From positions 3,188 to 10,976 of the forward strand of contig JAMCWS010000126.1 of assembly GCA_023480605.1 (NCBI GenBank): a stretch of 7,789 nucleotides of DNA, in the 5' to 3' direction. The stretch comes from a bacterium (GTDB lineage: Bacteria > Sumerlaeota > Sumerlaeia > MVZB01). Below the pieces are notes generated by a model. It ran no database searches, was not told the origin of the DNA, and saw only the letters and a list, made by a program, of their open reading frames with translations. Position numbers and translations under genes: made by a program. Shown here piece after piece: positions 1-6,339 of this stretch. Each line of letters begins with the position of its first letter. The first letter of the stretch is position 1.

Positions 1-1831
1 CCCGAACCGGCGGCCGTGATGGCCTGCCGGTAGGTGTGGTCGACCAGATCGCCGGCGGCGTGTCCGTAGCGGATGACGTCGGCGCGCACGCGCTCGGGCT
101 GCTCGGCCGCCAGGTCGTGCATCTCGGTGCGGTCGGCCTTCATGTCGTAGAGTTCCCACGGCGCGAAGACGCCGCCATTGTCGCGCGCGCCCTTGGCAAC
201 CAGTTTCCAGCGGCCGTCGCGCACGGCGCGGTTGCCCTCGTGTTCCCAGAAGATCCCGCCCTTGCGCCCGAGCGGGCGGCCGGCGAAGGCCGGCGTGAGG
301 CTGCACCCCTCCAGTGGTTGAATCGGGTTGCCGCCGAACTGGGCCGGGTAGGCGGCGCGCCCCACGTCGACGCAGGTGGCCATGATGTCGACCAGGTGGC
401 CGGGCTGGTGCTCGAGCGCGCCGCGGCGGGCGATGCCGCGCGGCCAGTGGGCGATGAGGGGCGTCGCGATGCCCCCCTCGTGCACCAGGTGTTTGTATTC
501 GCGGAAGGGCGTGTTGGAGACGTTGGCCCAGTCGCGGCCATAGGCGATGTAGGTGTCCTCGGGGCCCGGCATGACGCCCGGCCCCATGAGGGTCGGCACG
601 CCGCGGCGGTTTTGCTTGGGAATCACGGCCAGCAGGATCTCGTCCTCGGGGATAGGCGGCAGCGGCGGCCGATCCGGGCGCGTCATTTGCCCGGAGCGCC
701 CGACCGGCTCCTGACAGGCGCCGTTGTCCTGCAGGAAAAGGATGAGCGTATTGTCGAGCCGCCCGCGCCGCTCCAGTTCGGCGACAATGCGTCCCACGCC
801 CTGGTCCATGCGCTCGATCATCGCCGCGTAGACTTCCATGCAGCGCGCCTCCCAGGCCTTGTGCTCGACCGTGGCCCAGTCGCCGGCCTGGGGCGACAGG
901 TCCCACTCGCGATGAATGATGCCCATCCGGCGCAGCCGTTCGAAACGCGCCCGGCGGATCGGCTCATAACCGCCGTCGTATTGGCCCTTGTAGCGCGCGA
1001 TGTCCTCTTCGGGGGCCTGCATCGGCCAGTGGGCCGTCGTGTAGGCCACGTACATGAACAGCGGCTGCTCGGGCCGGGCGGCGGCGTGCTCGCTGATGAA
1101 ACGAACGGCGTGGTCGCTGATCGCGTCGGTGTAGTAGTAATGCTCGGGTTGATACTCGGGGTCGGTGAAGCGGGTCATCATCGTATTGTCGCGCAGGAGC
1201 GACGGGGGATCGAAGTAGGTGCCGGCGCCGACCAGCGTGCCGTAATAGCGCTCGAAGCCGCGCTGGAGGGGCCAGTTGTTGCGCGGGCCGTCGGGCTCGA
1301 CCGAGCGGCAGACGTGCCACTTGCCGACCATCGCGGTGGCGTAGCCCGCCCCGCGCAGCACCTCGGCGATGGTGACGCCGTTGTAGGCGAGGTCGCCGCC
1401 CCGCGCAGCACCTCGGCGATGGTGATGCCGTTGTAGGCGAGGTCGCCCCGGTAGCTGGGGATGCCGTGGACTTTGGGATTGGGATTGCCGGTCATGTGGC
1501 CGACATGCGCCTGGTGGGGATAGAGGCCCGTCAGCAATGAAGCGCGCGTGGGGCAGCAGCGGCTGGTGTTGTAGAAATGAGTGAAGCGTACGCCGCCGGC
1601 GGCCAAGCGGTCCAGGTTGGGCGTGCGGATCTCGCCGCCATAGCAGCCCAGGTCCGAGTAGCCCATGTCGTCGGTCAGGATGAGGATGATATCGGGGCGG
1701 TCGCCGCGGCGCGGGCCGGTGGCCAGGCCGGCGCAACCGGGCAGCGCGAGCCCGGCCGCGCCGGCGGCGGCGCCCTTCATGAATTGCCTGCGGTTGGTGT
1801 GCGCGGCGTCGGTCGCTTTCGTATCGGTCAC
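1..1831 (-). pseudogene. Tat-exported sulfatase, frameshifted by a 50-bp tandem duplication; 3' end beyond window
   Basis: Sulfatase of the formylglycine-dependent type, expected to hydrolyse sulfate esters (often on polysaccharides) outside the cytoplasm. Numbering from GTG 1831: twin-arginine motif NRRQFMKG (residues 13-20), hydrophobic stretch and a lipobox-like LPGC (Cys33), so it may be a Tat lipoprotein. Metal-binding LTDDMGYSD (52-60) follows, then the signature CCPTRASLLTG (92-102), where Cys92 is the predicted formylglycine, and TIAEVLRGAGYATAMVGKWH once the frame is restored. Further on are FLQDNGA (around 722-742) and a typical C-terminal ELYDMKADRTEMHDLA (about 115-165). The duplication at 1346-1447 shifts the frame, so the gene as written encodes only about 217 residues, ending at 1178. 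The second frame is open from 1345 to position 3. About 590 residues are visible after correction, near full family length, with only the extreme C-terminus missing. GTG is chosen because GGGAGG lies 8 nt upstream. Substrate unknown. The break is either real or an assembly error. Confidence 0.9.
1346..1447. repeat. 50-bp tandem duplication inside the sulfatase gene
   Basis: Two copies, 1346-1397 and 1396-1447, have an exact period of 50 bp and a single mismatch (C at 1376, T at 1426). Fifty is not a multiple of three, so the extra copy shifts the sulfatase frame. Deleting one copy joins the two sulfatase reading frames without any other change. The mismatch encodes Val in one copy and Ile in the other, both acceptable in the protein. 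That looks like two functional alleles laid end to end rather than decay after duplication. Confidence 0.95.
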
Positions 1832-2223
1832 CGTCGTTGCCTCCCGTATGTCAGGGCGTCCGCCCCGTTGAATAGAGGACAGTCTCCACGCCGTCGCCCG
1901 CGCATGGGTTCCGTCGATCGACGGCCATCCTCCCGCGCGAAGCACCGGTCGTCAAGCGGCGACTGACAAATCCCAGCCAACAATTAGGCCCAATTTCCGG
2001 ATGTTCGGTCCGGTCGCACCGATTGACCCGGGACGCGCAAAAACAGGCGATTCGCGGAGAAATCACGCGATCCTGTTTCCATCGATCGGGGGACACGATT
2101 GAGTAGCGCGTCTCTCGCGGCCGAATCGCGCGGGTTGTCCCGATTCCGGCGCGCGGGCGGTCCGTCCTTTTCGGAATCCAAAAACATTGCCGCGTCGCTG
2201 ATCGTCGCGGGCCGCGTGTCTCG
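1832..2223. other. 392-bp intergenic region without a credible gene
   Basis: This gap lies between the sulfatase start and the stop of the beta-helix gene. Short open frames cross it on both strands, but their translations are Arg-rich, lack recognisable motifs and lack ribosome binding sites, so I call none. It contains a perfect 14-bp palindrome, CCGTCGATCGACGG (1911-1924), 80-93 bp before the sulfatase start, which is a possible operator. It also has a 7-bp inverted repeat (GATTCCG 2142-2148, CGGAATC 2172-2178). I found no convincing sigma-70 or sigma-54 promoter for the sulfatase gene. Confidence 0.5.
1840..1845 (-). promoter_or_regulatory. Ribosome binding site fixing the sulfatase GTG start
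   Basis: GGGAGG on the minus strand, 8 nt before GTG 1831. The frame is open further upstream to an ATG at 1945, but the residues there look random and the Tat motif normally lies close to the N-terminus. The GTG is therefore preferred. Confidence 0.7.
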
Positions 2224-3777
2224 TTATTCATACAGGGCCCACTGTGCCGCACCGCTTTCGTCGGGATTGAGAATCCGCACTTTCGCCGTGGTGGAAGGGC
2301 CGGTCACGTCGCCAGCGCTGGGGGTCACGGTAACGGTCCAGAGATCGCCCGGGCGCGCGAGGTCCATTTCGGCCAGGATGTCGTTCATGTTGGCTTTCGG
2401 GCCGTGGGTGACGGTGTGGTCGCGCCCATTCGACCAGACGTAGGTATACTTAATGGTTTTTCCATCGGCCGTCGACGCGGATGTCGTGGATAGGTCGCAC
2501 GAAATCGTGATCCGTACCGGTACGGGGGGCAGGGGCGTGGGCGTCGGGGTGGGCGAAGACGAGGCATATTCGTAGGCGCCGATATCGGGCGCGCCGACCC
2601 GCGGATTGCCCAAGATGTCAGTCGTGGGTGCGTCATCGACCAAGCCGGCGTCGATGCAAGGCGATACCGCCTGCAAAGCCAATCCGTCATCATCCGTCAT
2701 CCAGATACCGTCAGCGCCGGCCGGGTTGGCAACGTCGACGAAAAGCGGATCGGCCATGATGTTCCCGCCGCTGTCGATACCCAGAGCTGGATTCCACTGT
2801 GCTCCGCTTCCGCCGCTGCCCTTGATGTCGCAGTGGTAGTAATTGGAAATGGCGCCACCGCTCGTCAATACGCAAATCTCTGACCCAAGCATCGCGCTAT
2901 TGCCCCAGAAAATACAATTGGTAATCGACAAAGAGGCATAGAAGACGAACAGCCCTCCGCCTTGATTACTTGCCGAGTTTCCATTGAACGTGCAATTGAC
3001 TATTGTCGGCGAGTCTGAGGTATTGTACATCCCGCCGCCATCCTCGGCCGTATTTCCATTGAACATGCAATTAGTCACAGCAGGCGAACTATTATGGTTG
3101 GACATCCCGCCGCCTTCGCGAGTATCGATCGAATTACCATTACACGCAAACGTGCAATACGCCACAGTCGGCGAAGCATTGAGATTATACATTCCGCATC
3201 CGTAATGACCCAAGTTGTTGCGTATCGTACAGTTGACTATCCGCGGAGAGACAGAATCGTTGAGTATTCCCCCACCATATGATCCGTTTCTCGATCCATA
3301 GGCGGATCCTCGCGTAATTGTGAATCCGTCCAAGACGGCGTTGAATCCGCCGACAACCACATGGTAGGAATTGTCTGCGGTTTCCTCTTCTTTGCCAATG
3401 TCTCCGCTCAGAACCGTCTCATGCGCCGCCCAATTTCGCTCTTCACGATTCGCCTCCCCACCGGTAAACCCCCCGTAGATCGCAACACCGGCCGGCATGA
3501 CGAAGGACTTGGTGCGGTCGGTGTCGTTGGTGGGCGTATAGGTGCCGGCGGTGACCCAGATTTCATCGCCCCACTCGGCCTGCGTCAAAGCCGTCTGAAG
3601 GTCCGTGTAGGCGGCGGACCATGAGTCGCCAGAATTGGGTCCCGTGGCGTCGGCTTTGACATAAATCACTCTTGCCGAGGCTCTGCCTGCACAGATCGCG
3701 ATGAATGCGAGCGTGGCAATTGCGCCCAAACGGGCCAGGAACAAGGCGAAATATTGGCAAGAATGCGCATGACACAT
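2224..3777 (-). CDS. Secreted right-handed beta-helix protein with Thr-Pro linker and C-terminal Ig/PKD-like domain
   Basis: Exported 517-residue protein of the parallel beta-helix, choice-of-anchor Q type. The N-terminus (1-35) is a Sec signal with hydrophobic core LGAIATLAFIAICAG and an ASA cleavage site. The mature start, VIYVKADATGPNSG, and DLQTAL...GDEIWVTAGTY (59-80) are typical of pectate-lyase-like helices. Residues about 165-295 carry helix coils of the form GGGMYN-x-S-x-SPT-x-x-NCTFNGN. SPCIDAG (372-378) and GNPRVGAPDIGAYEY (390-404) close the helix module. A linker PTPTPTPLPPVPV (409-421) then leads to an Ig/PKD-like domain (about 422-505). No catalytic residues can be assigned. 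A role in surface adhesion or polysaccharide binding is inferred from the fold, not shown. Start ATG 3777 has GGGAGA 7 nt upstream; an in-frame extension to 3855 has no signal-like sequence. The gene has more A/T than its neighbours, especially in the coil region, and ends in TAA (2226-2224). Confidence 0.85.
   Translation of the reverse strand: MCHAHSCQYFALFLARLGAIATLAFIAICAGRASARVIYVKADATGPNSGDSWSAAYTDLQTALTQAEWGDEIWVTAGTYTPTNDTDRTKSFVMPAGVAIYGGFTGGEANREERNWAAHETVLSGDIGKEEETADNSYHVVVGGFNAVLDGFTITRGSAYGSRNGSYGGGILNDSVSPRIVNCTIRNNLGHYGCGMYNLNASPTVAYCTFACNGNSIDTREGGGMSNHNSSPAVTNCMFNGNTAEDGGGMYNTSDSPTIVNCTFNGNSASNQGGGLFVFYASLSITNCIFWGNSAMLGSEICVLTSGGAISNYYHCDIKGSGGSGAQWNPALGIDSGGNIMADPLFVDVANPAGADGIWMTDDDGLALQAVSPCIDAGLVDDAPTTDILGNPRVGAPDIGAYEYASSSPTPTPTPLPPVPVRITISCDLSTTSASTADGKTIKYTYVWSNGRDHTVTHGPKANMNDILAEMDLARPGDLWTVTVTPSAGDVTGPSTTAKVRILNPDESGAAQWALYE
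2892..3285 (-). repeat. Degenerate ~75-bp repeats encoding beta-helix coils
   Basis: Successive coils of the beta-helix protein are repeated at the DNA level. On the plus strand, CCATTGAACGTGCAATT at 2981 recurs as CCATTGAACATGCAATT at 3056, exactly 75 bp (25 residues) apart. A more diverged copy begins near 3137, 81 bp further, and its coil is two residues longer. The protein unit is NC-x-FNGN-x-A-x-x-GGGMYN. This is a structural repeat within one gene, not a mobile or regulatory element. Confidence 0.75.
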
Positions 3778-3794
3778 ATGTCCGTCTCCCGTTG

Positions 3795-3824
3795 TATAAA
3801 AATGATTCAAAGATGGAATATCAA
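3795..3824 (-). promoter_or_regulatory. Weak sigma-70-like promoter candidate for the beta-helix gene
   Basis: On the minus strand, TTGATA (3824-3819) and TTTATA (3800-3795) are separated by 18 bp, in an A/T-rich stretch just before the gene. The -10 box would leave only about 11 nt of 5' leader, overlapping the GGGAGA ribosome binding site (3790-3785). The true promoter may lie further upstream in the 289-bp gap. The rest of that gap (to 4066) holds no gene I can support. Confidence 0.25.
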
Positions 3825-4066
3825 CGGTGCGGTTTGCACGATGCGACGACGACAAGGAGAAGTCAAGAATATTTGGAAAGAAAAATCACGTGACTTCGGA
3901 TGGGTGGTCAATCGATGGAGAACAATGCGAAGGCTATGTCCCCGCTGGCTGGAATCGGTTTGGATTCTGCAAGCCAAGAACAAAGGCCTGATGGGCGCAC
4001 GCCTTTTCTCCCATGCGTTTGCAGGTCAGGTAGACCGACAATCATCGGATGCAAAACGCGAATATT

Positions 4067-5785
4067 CTATCTCCCGGAAGGCGATTGGCCGCCGTCCGCC
4101 AGTTGGGTTTTGAAGGTGTTGATCGAGAGGCCGAGGCGGCGGGCGATTTCTTGCTGGGTCTGGTTGCCGCGCTGGGACCAGACATGGCGAACGTAGCGGC
4201 GCATGATGGTGCGGGCCGGTTCGATGTCGTCCGGGCCGTGGATGGGGTGGAAGATCGGGTAGCGGCCGGCGACGCCCGCGGGCGTCTGGGTCAGGCGCTC
4301 GATCTCCGGCAGAACGTCGTCGCCGACGAAAAGGCGGCGGCGCACCAGGCGGGCCAGTTCGCGCACGTTGCCCGGCCAGCCGTAGGCGCGCAGAATCGGC
4401 TCGCCGGCGCGGAAGTAATCGAGCGTGGCGCGGATCGGGTCGCCGCCAGCGGCGGCAGCGTTCAAGCTTGCGCCGGTTGCCGTGCTTCCGCCGATCGGCA
4501 TACTCCCATATGCCTTCGCCTCCCCGTCGACCACCGCATTGCCACGATCCGACGCGCCCGACGCGCCCGCGCCGCCTGACGCGCCCGTGCCGGCCTGCAC
4601 CAGGGCGCGGTGGCGATAGATGATGTTGCGGATGATGCGCGGGATATCGTCGGGCACGTCGGCCAGGCGCGGGGTGGCCAGTTCCACCTCGGCGACGCGG
4701 TAGTAGAGGTCGGGGCGGAAGTCGCCGGCGGCGAGCTTCTCGAACAGGTCGGGCTGCGCAGCGGCCACCAAGCGCACGTCGGCCGTCTCCTCCTTGTCGG
4801 AGCCCAGCGGGCGGAAGCGGCGCGTCTGGAGGAAACGCAAGAGGTCGGCCTGCACCGAGAGCGGCATATCGCCCAGTTCGTCGAAGAAGAGTGTGCCGCC
4901 GGCGGCGCGGGCCACCAGGCCCTTGCGGTGGGCGATGGCGCCGGTGAACGAGCCCTGGCGGTGGCCGAAAAGCTCCGAACGCAGGTGGTTTTCGTCGAGA
5001 CCGGCGCAGTTGATCGAAACGAACGGGCCGGCGCGGCGGGCGCTGAACTCGTGCAGGTAAAAGGCGACGGCCTCCTTGCCGGTGCCGGTCTCGCCGGTGA
5101 TGAGGACGCTCATGGGCGCGGCGGCCAGGGCCAGGATGCGGCGCTTGAGGGCCAGGACCGGCGCGCTCTGGCCCTCGATGTAGGGGAAGTCGGTCTCCTG
5201 GAAATGGCGCAGCGAGGCCTGGTCGCGCGGGGCGAGGCGGGCGAGGGCGAAGGGCCGGCCGCCCAGGGCCGCGAGCGTCTCGATGGCCTCGGCCAGCGGC
5301 GCGAGGTCTTCCATCATCTTCATGAAGTAGAGGTTGATCTTGTAGCGCAGGTAGTCCTGCAGGTCGGGCTGGGCGGGGTCGGGGGGCGCGCCGGGCGCGG
5401 TGAAGACCTGGGTGGTCGCCTCGGTGAGCGTCGCGGCGCAGCACAGCTTGACGCGGTCCACGCCGGCGCAGGCCTTCACGACCGCGGCCGAGTCGCGCCT
5501 GGCGAGCCAAAGGACCCGCGCGCCGGTTGCGGCAAAACCCACGAGCGCCGGGCGCACACGGGCCGGCTCCTGGAGGTCGGCCAAGCAGATGGTCGCCGCC
5601 GCGCCCGGCCGCTCCGTCGCCCATCGCTCCAGCCGCTCGCGGATGAGCTTGGCGCCGACGACGGCGAATTCGTCCCAGTGCGGCCGCAGGTGCGCGGCCA
5701 GGGCCAGGCACTCGGGCGTGGGCGAGATGGCCAGCAGTCGGGGGGCGGCGGGGCGTTTGGCGGCGACCAGGATCTGCGAACTCAC
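4067..5785 (-). CDS. Sigma-54-dependent transcriptional activator with an unrecognised N-terminal sensor domain
   Basis: Bacterial enhancer-binding protein of 572 residues that should use ATP to remodel sigma-54 RNA polymerase. The AAA+ core is complete: Walker A GETGTGKE (231-238), sigma-54-contacting loop GSFTGA (278-283, Ser for the usual second Ala), Walker B GTLFFDELGD (297-306), DLYYR with probable arginine finger (359-363) and WPGNVREL (470-477). A Fis-type helix-turn-helix, QQEIARRLGLSINTFKTQL, ends the protein (544-562). Residues 1-130 look alpha/beta but lack a receiver phosphorylation pattern. I cannot place them: ICLADLQ and GARVLWLARRD (66-98) faintly recall a DHH phosphodiesterase with the His pair lost. 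A helical linker (141-175) follows. An Ala/Gly/Ser-rich insert (398-448) interrupts the AAA+ lid region. GTG 5785 is chosen over upstream ATGs because of GGAAGGAG 7 nt before it. The gene is divergent from the sigma-54 promoter at 5889, its likely target. Confidence 0.93.
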   Translation of the reverse strand: MSSQILVAAKRPAAPRLLAISPTPECLALAAHLRPHWDEFAVVGAKLIRERLERWATERPGAAATICLADLQEPARVRPALVGFAATGARVLWLARRDSAAVVKACAGVDRVKLCCAATLTEATTQVFTAPGAPPDPAQPDLQDYLRYKINLYFMKMMEDLAPLAEAIETLAALGGRPFALARLAPRDQASLRHFQETDFPYIEGQSAPVLALKRRILALAAAPMSVLITGETGTGKEAVAFYLHEFSARRAGPFVSINCAGLDENHLRSELFGHRQGSFTGAIAHRKGLVARAAGGTLFFDELGDMPLSVQADLLRFLQTRRFRPLGSDKEETADVRLVAAAQPDLFEKLAAGDFRPDLYYRVAEVELATPRLADVPDDIPRIIRNIIYRHRALVQAGTGASGGAGASGASDRGNAVVDGEAKAYGSMPIGGSTATGASLNAAAAGGDPIRATLDYFRAGEPILRAYGWPGNVRELARLVRRRLFVGDDVLPEIERLTQTPAGVAGRYPIFHPIHGPDDIEPARTIMRRYVRHVWSQRGNQTQQEIARRLGLSINTFKTQLADGGQSPSGR

Positions 5786-5792
5786 GGTGGCG

Positions 5793-5800
5793 CTCCTTCC
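5793..5800 (-). promoter_or_regulatory. Strong ribosome binding site fixing the activator's GTG start
   Basis: GGAAGGAG on the minus strand, 7 nt before GTG 5785. Starting at the upstream in-frame ATG (5905) would add 40 residues that look like untranslated leader and would run into the sigma-54 promoter of the opposite strand. Confidence 0.75.
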
Positions 5801-5888
5801 GATTAAAAAATGATACCCGTTTTTCATTCCTTGACATCGCGCCGCCCATCCTAGAGCGCCAAGTCCAATACTTACAAACAAAATGCGT

Positions 5889-5904
5889 TGGCATGCCGCT
5901 TGCA
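5889..5904 (+). promoter_or_regulatory. Sigma-54 promoter (-24/-12) for the HAD-like/ARPP-1 unit
   Basis: TGGCATG-CCGC-TTGCA differs at one base from the consensus TGGCACG-N4-TTGCW. The invariant GG (5890-5891) and GC (5902-5903) have the required 10-bp spacing. It points to the plus-strand genes and predicts a transcript start near 5915, about 80 nt before ATG 5997. It sits 104 bp from the start of a divergent sigma-54 activator, the usual arrangement of regulator and target. Confidence 0.88.
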
Positions 5905-5964
5905 TATAGAAGAAAGGCAGAGCGCAAACGCGGCGAGCGGCTCAGGCATCCGCCCCGAAACCAA

Positions 5965-5979
5965 CCGGCCCCCGGCCGG
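5965..5979 (+). other. Short GC hairpin in the 5' leader, next to the ribosome binding site
   Basis: CCGGCC-CCC-GGCCGG forms a perfect 6-bp all-GC stem with a 3-nt loop. It lies 5 nt before the GAGGAA ribosome binding site (5985-5990) of the gene at 5997, inside the predicted sigma-54 transcript. It could affect translation or leader stability. In GC-rich DNA a chance occurrence is also plausible. Confidence 0.35.
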
Positions 5980-5996
5980 AAAGCGAGGAACTTTTC

Positions 5997-6284
5997 ATGA
6001 CCGGCCCGGCACCCTATCCGGCGGAATGCCTATACGTCGATTTCGACGGCATCTGTGACGCCTTTCCCGGCCGCGGCGAGCGGCTGGAGACGCTGCTGAT
6101 CGAGTATGTGGGTCTCTATCACGCGGCGCGCGCCGAGGGCGCGACGATCGTCATCCGCTCGGACCGCGCCGCCGACGCCGGCCATCGCCGCCGCGTCACG
6201 CGCCACCTCGAGCGCATCGGCATGCCGTTCGACGCGATCCTTCTCGGCCGCCTGTTGGGCATGGGCGGCTCCGCTTTGCGATGA
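5997..6284 (+). CDS. Small HAD-like protein (95 residues), probably lacking the C-terminal HAD motifs
   Basis: The pattern fits the HAD phosphohydrolase superfamily. CLYVDFDGIC (11-20) supplies motif I with nucleophile Asp15 and Asp17. ATIVIRSDR (49-57) is motif II with Ser55. RRVTRHLERIGMPFDAILLGR (residues 65-85) resembles the helix and following strand seen in short HAD phosphatases. The protein stops at residue 95, before the motif III Lys and the motif IV acidic pair, and I found neither by reading the other frames downstream. It is therefore either a minimal or inactive HAD relative or a gene truncated at its 3' end. Start ATG 5997 has GAGGAA 6 nt upstream. It is the first gene after the sigma-54 promoter and lies 55 bp before the ARPP-1-like gene, probably in one operon. 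Substrate unknown; a phosphorylated nucleotide or RNA end is speculation from context. Confidence 0.7.
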   Translation: MTGPAPYPAECLYVDFDGICDAFPGRGERLETLLIEYVGLYHAARAEGATIVIRSDRAADAGHRRRVTRHLERIGMPFDAILLGRLLGMGGSALR

Positions 6285-6339
6285 CTCGTAATCGAGATTG
6301 AAGTTTTCACCATTCTTGACTCCGAAAGGAACCACGGCC

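Noticed and set aside
36..1436. 466-codon open frame on the plus strand
   Set aside because: It mirrors the sulfatase C-terminal frame on the minus strand. The opposite strand encodes clear sulfatase motifs (GKWH, QDNG), and this translation has none.
2180..2210. Possible terminator after the beta-helix gene (CCGCG/CGCGG stem followed by TTTTT on the minus strand)
   Set aside because: Only a 5-bp stem with an 11-nt loop, and the T run starts 5 nt after the stem; too weak to call.
1851..2252. 133-codon minus-strand open frame in the intergenic gap
   Set aside because: Arg-rich random-looking translation, no ribosome binding site, and it overlaps the 3' end of the beta-helix gene.
2892..3285. 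Regularly spaced repeats that might suggest a CRISPR array
   Set aside because: The repeats are degenerate, continuous and in frame, and encode beta-helix coils; there are no conserved repeats separated by unique spacers.
4610..5806. 398-codon plus-strand open frame
   Set aside because: Shadow of the sigma-54 activator in high-GC DNA; its translation is Gly/Ala/Arg-rich with no motifs.
5831..5836. Perfect TTGACA -35 box on the plus strand in the divergent gap
   Set aside because: No acceptable -10 box at 16-18 bp; the sigma-54 promoter further downstream explains expression better.
4026..5927. 633-codon minus-strand open frame
   Set aside because: Alternative frame of the activator gene. 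It is Arg/Pro-rich and lacks the AAA+ motifs found in the correct frame.
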